In this document: positions 35,066 through 46,800 of the stretch, piece after piece
How the letters are laid out: each line of letters opens with the position of its first letter
Position numbering within the stretch: position 1 is the stretch's first letter
Assembly (NCBI RefSeq): GCF_910592395.1
Contig: NC_088308.1
Coordinates: forward strand, 21,901,501-21,965,500
Direction of reading: 5' to 3'
Origin: Lineus longissimus
Taxonomy: Eukaryota; Nemertea; Pilidiophora; Heteronemertea; Lineidae
Length of the DNA: 64,000 bases
Made by a program: the position numbers and the translations under genes
The notes under the pieces: model-generated
Told to the model about the DNA's origin: nothing
What the model saw: only the letters and a program-made list of their open reading frames with translations
The model's database searches: none

Positions 35066-35992
35066 AACTCTTTTCTCAATCGTGTTGATGCGAATGCGTA
35101 CAAATAAGAATTGAGACAGTAATTTGCATTCTCCAAAACCATGGCAATGTTACTGGTGAGTTTCTGCCACAATATGATTTCATCGGTCAACCGTCCCTGC
35201 CATTGGGCCCAGAAGATATCATCAATGCGTCTTGGTATATTGAAAATAATGAAAATGCTCACAACCAAAACCGTGGTCAGAGCAATAGATTTTTCAGTCG
35301 AATTTCGTTTTGACTTGGAAAGTGCTGGTTCCTTGTTACTCTTATGCACAGCAACAACGATGCCAACATTGAGGAAAACCAGAGCTAAAATGGGTAAATA
35401 CGTGAATAGGACTCCGTTGACAGTATCAAAGACTTCGTCCATGGGTTCTGCGAATTCATGAGGGCAAAGCTGCGCTTGGTACTTCTTTTGTTCCGTTTTC
35501 AAGAACTGTAACCCTCCGAAAACTAAGCAGGCGATGACTATGACGGCGACGCATATCCTTGCGCGAAACATAGTGCATATTATTGCAGCTTGGAGCGGCC
35601 AGTTCATTGCAACGTACCGGTCGATACCCATAGCGATGAGAATCCATGGTGACAATGACTTGGTGAAATAGACAGAGGCGGAATGAAATAAGCAGTACGG
35701 ATTCTTCACATCTTTGCCTGCTACAACGGACGGGGCAACGACGAAACCATATCGAAGGATCATCCTACCGAAAATATACAGGCTGTCAAATATTGCCATG
35801 CACCTCAGATAGTAACATATTGTAGAGTTCAGATATTTCTTCTGATACATTAGCTTGTAGCTTTCCGATGAAGCCGACGATGGCTAAAAAGGGAGGAATG
35901 ATTACCAGAAGAATGTAAACGCCAGTTTCCAGAATGTCCTGCGTTTTGCTGCCTTCTTGCTCAACTTCTGCCGTGTTGGCATTCGCAGACAT
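35008..35992 (-). pseudogene. Rhodopsin-type peptide-receptor-like GPCR with a frameshift in TM1/ICL1
   Basis: Seven helices are seen. TM1 (GVYILLVIIPPFLAIVGFIG) is in one frame starting at ATG 35992, and TM2 to TM7 are in another from 35850 onwards. A conserved Asp is in TM2 (AIFDSL). The TM3 end carries DRY (GIDRYVAMN). TM6 has FIIFNIPRR and TM7 ends NSYLYAF. The layout resembles invertebrate FMRFamide-like or other peptide receptors with no introns. The two frames meet within about 35850-35868, right where GN of TM1 should be; a loss of about two bases would explain it. Everything else is intact, so a sequencing or assembly error is as likely as a true pseudogene. The C-terminal tail after TRLRKELLEIV is made of minisatellite unit sequence and is short. 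Confidence 0.8.
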
Positions 35993-38026
35993 GATGAAGA
36001 TTACTCAGAAGCAACGACAAAATAAACAATTTCAAAGTGAAGTTTTCGTTTTATTGAGAGAAGCCGAAGACACTGCACCGGACATTTCTAAAATATCCTG
36101 GAAGCCATTTAGGGATTTTAGTGAAGTAAAAGAAGTCATTGTTCAAGAAACCGAATTAAGATTTCAAAGTTAATGCTGGTTCAGGGAATTCTATACTCTC
36201 ACTGATCAGGTTCGTTCTTCCTTCGTCAACCGCAGTCTTTCATAAATCCGTGGTCCACCAGCACAGATGACGACGGGCCTCATAGCATAAAGGAACCACA
36301 AAAATAAGCGAGTCTTATACATTTGTATCTTTTTGATAGTACGCATAAAGGTTCCGCAGACAAATATTCTTACAAAAACACTACCTATACATGCATTTCA
36401 AAATGGACACACAATTTCAACCATTCTGCACGAAAGGCAATAAAACAAATTCAGACGTTCTGGCATCTTTGTGCTTGTTATTTGTGCTCAACCAAATCTT
36501 AGCTGTTGTGTCCCACGGGCTTAGCTTCAGAGTGCCGGATGGATAGTCCCCGCTACCTATCACTGATCACCCGGGAAAGATACCCATCGCATGTGAGTCG
36601 ATACATCCGAAACTGAGGCTGACGATTCAGGAGTGGATGAACGGACTTCTATTCTAAACAAGACATCATAAGTTCGTGATCGATGTAATCATATTGTAGT
36701 AAAGTCTTGATCACTTCAACTTAAACGACGCAACTGTACTCATTGGTATATGAGAACCATAGTTTAAGTCGAACATGAACAGCACTTTATCACATGATGC
36801 TCTTGGCGTGCTAAATAGTTATGACAATGTTGGTTTTTCCTGGCTTACCAGTTGGCTTTGGTCTTGTCAAAGTCTATAATTCGAAAGACTCTGGTCTTGT
36901 AAAGGCTCACATGTACACTGCAGCTTTGTTCTTGAACTGCGCATTTTGATGATAACCATTGAAAGTATACCAAGGCATCCTCAACGCGAGAGGTCGTCAA
37001 TGCAATATAGCATTCGATTCGACCTAAACAGGCATAACATAGACACCCTAGATGAATGCAGCTGTCTTGATCACAGGGGTGTCCATGTTACACGTGTAAG
37101 TTCGGTTTACCTTGCGTGACCTAAAGTTCCCATCAAAACTGTTATCACCATAAATAAATCAAAAACTGCGATAAGAGGCTTCGATGATGATGATGATGAT
37201 GATGATGGAAGTTGCTTTACCAGATTGAGAACATCTTTAGAATTACATCCCTCGAATTTCAATCATCTATAATTCTAGTCTCTTGGTATTTTGAGGACAC
37301 ATCTTTTAAAGACGGAAATGCTACTGCCGTGAAGTATACTGATTTTAAACCTGCCTCGACGCTGCTACCAACAAAGGATCAGTCGCGCGTGAACGATATG
37401 CTGACAGTCGCCACGGTCACCAGGAAAGAAACCAGAGTAAAAAGTAAAAATGCAGGCAAAAATATCGGACGAGAAGAAACCGTGCGAACTCTAAATGACT
37501 GTTTGCCATATATCTATACTTGTACCTGTATATAAAATATTTGCATTCAATCAGGTCACCTGAGCTATTGCTTTTTTGGTTGATATTCAATACGTCATTA
37601 GATTTTGAAAGATGATGCGAAGTAATATTCGTATTTTCGGCAGCGAATATGTTTTGTTACAAGGAGGTTCAAAGGTTCATTCTTTTAAAATTGCAGTATA
37701 GCTACACATTATGCGTCGTATGAAATTACCATTTCTAAGGAATTATCAAATAAAAAGTTGTAACGGTGTTCAATATTTGCCTGGATATAGTTACTGCCTT
37801 ACAAGTCGAAAATGTGATATGGGGAACCAATTACGAAACGAAATCAGGTTCCAAACATTCTGACTATTGACCATTCCAAATATCATATATACATATAGCT
37901 GCTGAAATATTTAAAGCGGAACTGGTGTAGTAGTTTGATATATCCTCAGGATAGAATGTCCGAAACAAAAGATTCTATTATGCCCTTTTTTTCTAAGTGG
38001 ACATTAAAAGGAGCCATTGCTTGACA
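35993..38026. other. Intergenic, no supported gene
   Basis: This lies between the GPCR start and the actin-like stop. Only short unsupported frames are seen. A (GAT)n microsatellite lies at about 37186-37206. The end beside 38026 is the 3' flank of the actin-like gene. Confidence 0.6.
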
Positions 38027-39420
38027 CTACTTGGTGACGGCCTCAAAGCTATTGGCGACAGCTGCCGGGCCTATTTCTTCGTACTTTTCCTTGTTGATCG
38101 CTTTCTGTTTAAAGGTAGAGAGAGAGGCAATCATAGACCCACCACGCCAAGGTGAGCACCCGGTCTCCGGGACAGTCACGTTGACTGTCTGCCCTTCGGC
38201 GAGGGTATCCAACTCCTTTCTCAAGCGGTTCGCCAATCCCGGGGTCGATTCCTTAGGCATGAGGATGTTGCCGTACAGCTTGCTGTGGATAGCGGCATCG
38301 CATTTCTCGATGCTGTCATTGATCATCTTTGCGATCTCGTCTACTTCCATGTCAGTCTTGTCGACACTGAGGACCGCCTCACGGATAACGCTGCCTTCGG
38401 AGACCGGGATGACGGCGCTGCAGTCGGCATCGGACTCGAACACAACTCCATCGGTGGCACCTGATGCAAAGAGTGACAGCACAGCCTGGTCGGCAACATA
38501 CAGAGCTGGGACTTTGAAAGTCTCAAACATCATCTTAACCAATTTTTCCCTGTCAGCATTGGTGTGGAGGGAATGATCTGTGATCAGGACTGGGTGTTCT
38601 TCGGGAATCACCTGCAGCTGCTCGAAGCCATGATGAAGGATCAGCTCCATGTCGGTCCAGTTCGTGATGGCACCGTGCCTGGTCGGGCACTCCAGATTCA
38701 TCAGATCTTTATTTTTCTGGGCTTCTTCACCGACGACCGGTTTCCCACCATCAGCTTCCTGAAACACATAACGTGAATTTTAAGCGGTGTCATTCAAAAC
38801 TGACCAAAGCAAAATCTCAATTCAGGCGGAGGGGAAACATAACGCTATTTTCTTTTTTAGTATCACCTCAAACACTAAACGCGCCAAAACGGCGCCTGGT
38901 TGGCGACAAAAAGTCCAAGAAGACGTTTAAAAATTGAATAGGGGGCCTACCTGGCGGGATGTGTGCAGGTTATCCACCAAATTGCCATAAGGCAGAGTCA
39001 TTAAAATACATTTACGTGTATTTGAAAGACTCTGCTTGAAGCAATTTATGACTCTGCATCAGAGCATTGAGCACTCTCTCTGCCGAAGGATCATTCATGC
39101 ATTACAAACGATACAATCCCATAGAAATTAAGCTTTTTGAGGTTTTGTTTTGGCAATTTAATATGCACCACTTAGAGGTTTTTCAAATGAAAAACCCTAA
39201 AGGTTTTCGAGGTTCTTAAAAACCTTTAGGGTTATTCATTTTGCTGAAAAACCTCTCCGGGGTGCATTTAAAGGACTTTCAAAAGTGAAAAAACCCTCAC
39301 CTTTGGCCTTCCAACGACCGCCGGGAAAGAGACCTTCGGACTATCCTCTCCAGGGAACCCAGCGCCAAACATTTCGCTCCCATAGTCTAAAAATAGAAAC
39401 TGGATCTCGTCATCACACAT
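38027..39420 (-). CDS. Short, divergent actin-like protein lacking part of the actin fold
   Basis: Exons 39301-39420 and 38027-38758 join in phase and give 283 residues; actin has about 375. The N-terminus MCDDEIQFLFLDYGSEMFG and the following GEDSPKVSFPAVVGRP align with actin. Exon 2 continues with HGAITNWTDMELILHHGF, EEHPVLITDHSL, MFETFKVPALYVADQAVLSL and, near the end, WRGGSMIASLSTF. Phosphate loop 1 (DNGSG) is DYGSE, and loop 2 (DSGDG) is ESDADC, so ATP binding is doubtful. The DNase-binding loop is shortened. About 85 residues between actin positions of roughly 180 and 267 (subdomain 4 side) are missing with no intron there. The terminal HRKCF is replaced by NSFEAVTK. The frame is open over 850 bases, so it may be a functional actin relative; a decaying duplicate is the alternative. 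Confidence 0.85.
39135..39295. repeat. AAAACC/GGTTTT-rich repeat in actin-like intron
   Basis: Blocks of AAAACCCTAAAGG and its complement alternate. They include an inverted pair, AAAAACCCTAAAGGTTTT and AAAAACCTTTAGGGTT, at about 39189-39235. It ends a few bases from the splice donor at 39300. It resembles the repeats at 2685-2825 and 13561-13815. Confidence 0.5.
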
Positions 39421-40857
39421 TCTAACGCTCAGTGAGAGAAGTAAAATGTTAGTGGTGGTCGCTATCCCCGGATGCTGTCCTCCACTGCAGACGAATGCCT
39501 GGCCAACTGGGACCTCGCCGTTTATATTATGAAATTGAAACAGATGTTATGTCTATTGAAAGGAGTTTAAGAGTTTATACATTTGTGCCTTTTTATTGGA
39601 ACGTTCAGACAAATAGATTTCCCTTTCAATGTTTTGTAACGTATTGGCCTACCAAGTGTAATTAAAAAATGCATTTAAATAAGTATACCGTCAACATGAT
39701 TAACGAGACTCTATATAGCATCATTTCCATCCCAAATCAATATATCTAGGGACCCGGCCGGTAACTAATTTTTAGTAGTAAACCTGAACCGATGAAAGGT
39801 CTACTGGCTTGCATGCACCCGCACTTTCACCACGGCACAAAACAAACAACTGGCTCCCACCCCTGAAATTGGCATTCACTTCGTTTGGAAGAGTGAGTTC
39901 TAATTGCTTTAGGATTTCAAGTTTTCGCCAAAATGGTGAAAGGCCTATGCGCCGTTCGAAATTTGCAATATTGAATTTGAAAATTTCCAACTGCGTATGA
40001 ATAGGAACTAAATATAAATTTCAGTACTGCCATTGTGTAGACAGATATACAAATACTACAAATACTAACTTTGTGTACAACTTCATTTTTTCTTGGGCCA
40101 CCATGAACGGCGCCAGGTGCCACGCACGCGTGCTTAGTGGCAGGATGCCATGCTCGAAACCATTATGGATTTAATCTTTTGTTTGGTCATCTGCATAAGT
40201 CTTTTATTTGGTCATCTGCATGATTTGCTGTTGCTCATCATATTGTGACTTTTCACAGGAATAAGCATAAAGTGAAACATGTTCATTGATATTTAGAAGT
40301 GACGTGAGAAATGGGAGGGAATGAAGGCCGTCTATCATCTCGGACATTTTCATCGTTAGAGCCACCGACAAACAGAAAACTTAGTGTGTCTGCAATCAGA
40401 GAACGAGTATTAGAAGGGGTATGTTAGAGTGAAGGACGACGCCGGTCCACTGCTTCCAAGGTGTACAGAATGGCAGGCACTCTTAAACTTTCATTACCAC
40501 CCTGGAGAATATTGATATAGAAAAAGATATTGCGACTAAAATTGAGTTGAGTTTGTGTGTTGCCATAAAACGGGGGACTTCACTCTTGAACACCACTGTA
40601 AAACCGCAGCGCCATCTTAATTTTTTAGCTTAAACTACAATTCCAAACATCTGGTGACGTAGCCGCAGTGCATAACCAACCAAAATAGACCTTACAAAAT
40701 ACCGTCGGGTCAGGGCGCATGCTCAGTGGTGATCAGCTGAAGTACAAAGCTACACAATATGAAGTCTGTAGCGAAAATAAGTCGATAATAACCACTAAAT
40801 TACCCCATAAACACGGAGTATTTATACACCAATATTGAGCAGGGCTTAACAGGCCTA

Positions 40858-43800
40858 ATGAACCTTGCAAGCCAGTCTCCTGATCCCCCATCCGATCTAC
40901 TATTCGTGAATTTTAACCAGGATTGCACGTAAGATTTTTCTCCGAAAACCCGTCATTCGATTTCAACACAAATCGCAATCGCAAAATGTCAACACCAAAT
41001 TTTCGAAGCTAAAACTTCTGTGTATTTTCAGGTCTTTAGCTGTTGGGACAAAAACTGGGTACAAGTTATTCTCCCTCAGTTCTATCGAGAAGTTAGATGC
41101 GATTTATGACAATGGTGAGTTTTGAGGATCAAGAAGAGGAAAGGGGACGAAAAAGAACTTGACCTCTTGCTCTTCCCTTGTTTATCACACTCCTTCCCAG
41201 GATTATCCCTGCCCCATCCAATGTTCATGGTGTTGTTACATCTGCTTTGTCAGTTCCATTGAACCAACGCTGTCCTAAGGTCAACAAACAACAAGCAGAC
41301 AAGCTGAAAATGCATCTATCATGTGAAGGCCTGCACGACAGATCGTGAGATCAGCATCGTCGAACATTGTTTTGGTTCCTGTTTGAAATAGTAATATAAA
41401 CAAAGTTCCACAGGGAAATATAGGTGACATGCATGATGTAATGGCAGAGGGGGCCAGAAAACAAAACATCCACATCGTTGGTGACGTCGCAAGCAAAGTG
41501 GCTCTGTTGCGTTTTCTGACACGGCCCGCCATTACGTCGTGCAAGTCATCTAACAGGTGGTTCGTCGGCTACGTCACACCAGTTTTGGTAGCGTCCCTGG
41601 GGACAAGAAAGCTGTGATATGTAGCCAACCCTCACCCTCTGCCTCTAAAACTATAAAACATAACTTTGATCATCGCATTTTATATCTACTTGAAATGTTT
41701 ATGGTCAAATGCCTAGTAATTTTTGCCCTGTTAGCTGTAAAAGCATATGTCATTGTCTTCTGTTGCTGTTTTTCTCACCTCATAATAACGCCACACATTT
41801 AAAGGTAATCACAAAATTGGAAACAAGTTGTGGTACAAAATTGTGAGTCAAGACATTGCTTGGGCTCTTTCTTGATGGGTATTGGGTGTGGTTGTTGTTC
41901 CATTCACAGGAGGGCACAGGTTGCAAGCAGGAAGATCTCAATGATGTCTTAAAAACGAACCTAACTTTGTCAGCAGCTGAGCAGCTAACTTGGAAACATG
42001 TCATTTCCCCTTTGTCAAGTTGTCAGTGGGAGGGTTGACCTTTGATGGATTTACCACAACACCACCAGGTGCAACCATTTAGTGCTTGAATGGCCTGTAT
42101 TGCAACAGAAATACATCATACATATATATAGCATGTTGTTTCATTTTAGTCACTTCTTGTAGTATAATCGATGATTGATAAAATTTTTCATACACCTTCA
42201 CAATCAATGTATTCATAAACGATCCCTATTTAAGTTGAATATCCCCTTGGCCAGGTATGCTAAACCATAGCATATTACGATTACTGTAGGCCCTATTCGT
42301 GTGGATGTGTGAAGATTCTACATGGGGTGTATCGTAGTAGAGACTTCCAGCTATCCAGTTTGTGGAGGGAATTTCCTTTATGGGGCTGTGCTTGACAGGT
42401 CTGGCCCTGTCACCCATCAGTGCCTAGAGCGGTTGGTGAATCTGTGGATGGGTGACTGAGAAAAGACGTCTGGCAACCTTTTCATCTTACGAAATAATGA
42501 ATCCTAGAGAAAAAATTATGGACACACATGCAGAAGCGAAGAGCCGCTATAGTATAAGTAGCCCACATACAAGCCAACTTTTTGTAAAGGATGAAAAAAA
42601 AACATTGTACACCAAACTACATTTGTAATAGATGTCCACCCATCCAGAAGTCTGTACAGGGCATTTCCTTTTTAATGTAGTTGTGGTTGAGATGTTTGGC
42701 CCTGTCACTGAATGGTTGAAACGCCGAGAGTGGTTAATGGATGGATAGCAGATGGGTGCTGATGAACCATAACACAAGGTTGCACCACTTCTTGCCAACT
42801 TGTAATGCAATTTTTTATTCTTTTCTTCAGATAGTGAAGACATAAACACTGTGGAGAGGCTGTTCTCCAGTAGTCTTGTGGCTATAGTCAGCCTCTCGTC
42901 GCCGAGAAAATTGAAAGTGTGTCACTTCAAGAAAGGCACAGAAATATGCAATTACAGTTATTCCAACACCATCCTCGCAGTTCGGTTGAACCGACTGGTA
43001 CGTCATGTTCTTATCTTATTAGGCTTGTTAGGTGCATAAAATTAGATTACAATGAAACCCATCACTTATGGAGACACTTGGTTTTCGCCCTTGGTGACAG
43101 TGTTCTCATTTCCCTTAATTTGAACTCATCTTAGAGAAATGTTGAAATTGTCACTTTAAAAGTTAATTCCTTTCTGTCTGTCTTTCAGCGATTGGTGGTG
43201 TGTCTAGAGGAGAGCCTCTACATTCACAACATTCGTGACATGAAAGTCTTGCACACCATCCGAGATACACCCCCTAATCCGCCTGGACTATGCGCCCTAT
43301 CCACGAATAATGACAACTGCTATTTGGCTTACCCTGGAAGCAATCAGATTGGTGAAGTGCAAGTATTTGATGCGGTCAACCTGGTAAGTGGAGTCGGTGA
43401 ATGAGACGACATTTACTCCAACTCTTCAAAAAGAACTACAGTAGAACCTCCCTCTGCGGACACCTCTGCCAGGCGGACACCTCTACATAACGGACACGTC
43501 CGGCCAGTCCCGATTTTTTCTAAGTCATTTCCAATAACAAAAACCTCTGTACGGCGGACACCTCTCTATTCCGAATTGCGGACAGGGCGATAGCCAATTT
43601 TTGGTCCAATTCCCTCCCAATTACGGACAGTAGGCAAAAACAATGGCTTCCCGCTTGCGCTTGGAGAGTCAAGTAGGCCCGACAGGTGTGATATTCGCGC
43701 AATTAATCAACGTAATTACCCCATGGCATTGTGTTTTTGTATCCTAATTAAGCCGTGGCATTTGTTTACTCATCTTTTCAAATAATCACATAGGCCTTTT

Positions 43801-46800
43801 GTGTCTACGGACACTCATAAATCCACGCGGTTTTGTCAGTGTTGCGGTGAATATGCGTTAGTAGAGAAATTAGAAAAAAATAATTATTTATCAAAGGTGG
43901 CTGATGGACAGAAATTATGGTGTTTTTTGACACATTATCACATGTCGAGGAGATTTTGCAATAAAAGGGGCACCTTTTACTAGAGAGATTATTCACGCTC
44001 TGAGTTCCAAAGTAGCTCACGTCATTCAACGCAACATCACAAGCAAATACCGATCAGCCAACAGGTTTAAAGTTTCTACGCTAGATGTCGACACAGAGAA
44101 AACCAAGACCTGCAAGGCGGGAACTTCAAATCCACCTATCGGACGATTTGGCATAACCTCTCTATTGCGGACACCTCTATTGCGGACACCTGGGCCCAGT
44201 CCCATGGGTGTCCGCAATAGAGAGGTTGTACTGTAATATAAGACAATCATGAATCAGGGTTTTCCACAGGGTTTTCTCCAAGTAGGGTAGTACCCTTCAT
44301 ATTCAAGAAGTTTTGCCAGTGTGCAACACAAGGTAGGGTGGCCAGAAATTTAAGTAAGGGTGGCCCTATAGAAACCCTTAACAAAATTCTAGAGCAAGGT
44401 AGGGTGGTTGCTTCCAAGGTAGGGTGGGCTCTCCTGACAAATGGCCTTGTGGAGAACACTGGTCACAATAGACATCTCTCGCCTAGTATTAAAAAAACAC
44501 AGGTTTGTCAAAACTTGATTTACATTGGGTTTGGGTTGCTGATTCATCCCATGTACATCATGTACATGGGGATAGGATTCCCATATTGATACAGGTGAAT
44601 CACAAATCGACTTGCAGTAAATCTCAAAATTTCCTATAAATTCAGTTGTTCAGTTGACTTTTGCATACAAAGTTGTATGACCCCACTTATTTTACCACAT
44701 GTGCATTAATTGTTAAAAATGAATTGAAATATGAATGCAAGCTGTTTACTTTTGTTTCCCCTTCAAGCTTTAGGCCTTCTGTCATCGGATTATCATACAG
44801 ACTTCAGAACTAAATAATTTTATTCATAGTTTCGTGGAAAATGGGAATGACAAAACAAGTGTTTGAGAATGTTTAATTCTGACTTGAGTTTATCGGTTTA
44901 GTAGCAAAATTTACTTTGTCAGTCACGCTGATGTTAAATTTTTTGCATACATGTAGAATGTAAAATCCCGACTTAAAAGTAGTTATTGGCTTTGAAAAGT
45001 GACCGATAGACATTTCCTAACTCTGTTTACTTCTTGACTTCCAGCGGGCAGTTGCCATGATCCCTGCTCATGACAACCCCTTAGCAGCAATGGCTTTTAA
45101 TATGAAGGGAACAATGATAGCTACAGCATCAGAAAAGGTAAACATAATCATGCTCATCCGGACAGACACTATAGTATACTTTGGTATGTTGTAGCCAGGG
45201 GTCACCGAGTCATAATCCTCAACCTAACGACCTTTTAAACAAATTAAAACCTGCTGAGTGTTTACAGTCGGGGTGTTTTTGTGAAAATGTTCATACCCCA
45301 AAGATTGAATTTGAAATTTGTCTGTTTAACATTTTCGTCTTTTTCAGGGTACTGTGATAAGAGTGTTCTCTGTACCAGAGGGTCAAAAGTTGTTTGAGTT
45401 TAGAAGAGGAGTAAAAAGGTATGACCAGGCTTGGATTGATTGCCTTGTGGAAGCCTCATAGCCTAGTGGTTAACTCTGCTTGATACAGTACCACGCAGTA
45501 GGGCCCTGGTACGATTCCGGGGAGAACCCATGATTGTATTCCTGGATGAACCGGCATGGCTTAAAGGAACTACAATTCCAGGCTCTCCTCCAGTTAAGCC
45601 CATAAGACATATGGTCAAGTTAAGGTTAACGTCAGGTTAGCAGTGTTCTCAACAAGGCCATTTGTCATGGTGGCCCACCCTACCTTGGAAGCAGCCACCC
45701 AACCTAAGGAGCCGCTGTGGTGTAGTGGCTTGGACTCTCGACCAGCGGTCAAGAGGTCCCGGGTTCGATCCCCACTGTCGGTGTGAGACTGTAGGCTGGT
45801 CTCTCTGTCTTACTTGCCTCTCTGCACCCAGGTGTATAAATGGGTACCGGTCAGAAATGCTCAGATTGTAGCGCTGGTTGAGTAGCTCATCTGAGGTCTA
45901 CTGAAAGGTTTCAGGACAGACTGGGGTTAAAGTGTAAAGTCGGATGATAACCTATATCGTAGTTAATATCAGACTATAAACCCTAAACTTTAACTTTAAC
46001 TTTCAACCTTGGTCTAGATTTTGTAAAGGGTTTCTATAGGACCGCCCTACCTTTAATTGCTGGCCACCATACCTTGTGGTGCACCCTGGCAAAAATTCTT
46101 GAATGTCAAGGTCGAGGGTACGACCCTACCTTGAGAAAACCCTGTGGAGAACTCAGAGTTATTGACTAACTAGTTAGTTGAACAACCTCGCCCTGCAGTA
46201 ATGTCATGATGCTCTTTTGAATTTCAGATGTGCACAAATCTACTCGCTAGCATTTAGTAGTGATTCTCAATTCCTGTGTGCCTCAAGTAACACGGAGACA
46301 GTGCATATATTCAAATTGGAAGTGCCCAAAGAAAGGTAGGAATAGAACAGTAGTACTACTTTAGGACTGGGTAATATGGTTAATACCAATGCAATGACAT
46401 GCATAAATCCTATAGAGAGCTCTAAGTGATGTTTGTTCTATTTCACTATACTTGTACCGGTAGTCTACTTATATGCCCTGATAGTCATCTGTAACATTGA
46501 CCTGCCATATCGGGATTCTTCAAGTGTCCAAGTTTTATGCATTGTAAAAGAAAATAAACGATATGATCATTTACAGCGTAAGATAAGTGTAAGCTGATTC
46601 ATTGTCACTTATCAATTGGTGTTGTGTCAACAATCTATTGGAACAATGAGTTACTTGTAGTTGTCCTGCCTTGGACCCATAGGGTCATATCAAAAACTGG
46701 CCATGCCGGTAGCTACATGTATGTTTGTATAACCTAGTTTGTAGTTACACAAAGTGTTACAGTACATGTGGCTGCTGAGTCACATGTACTTGTTTTGTAT

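Noticed and set aside
37186-37206. GAT repeats, and poly-G runs at 5710 and 32683, as special structures
   Set aside because: These are ordinary microsatellites or homopolymers with no link to a gene feature.
43801-43983. 60-residue frame inside the pogo-like element as a transposase remnant
   Set aside because: No helix-turn-helix or DDE motif can be seen. It may be chance, so the element is called non-autonomous.
45710-45790. Possible tRNA gene in the WIPI intron
   Set aside because: A and B boxes are present, but acceptor and anticodon stems do not pair and a long non-tRNA body follows. It is a SINE.
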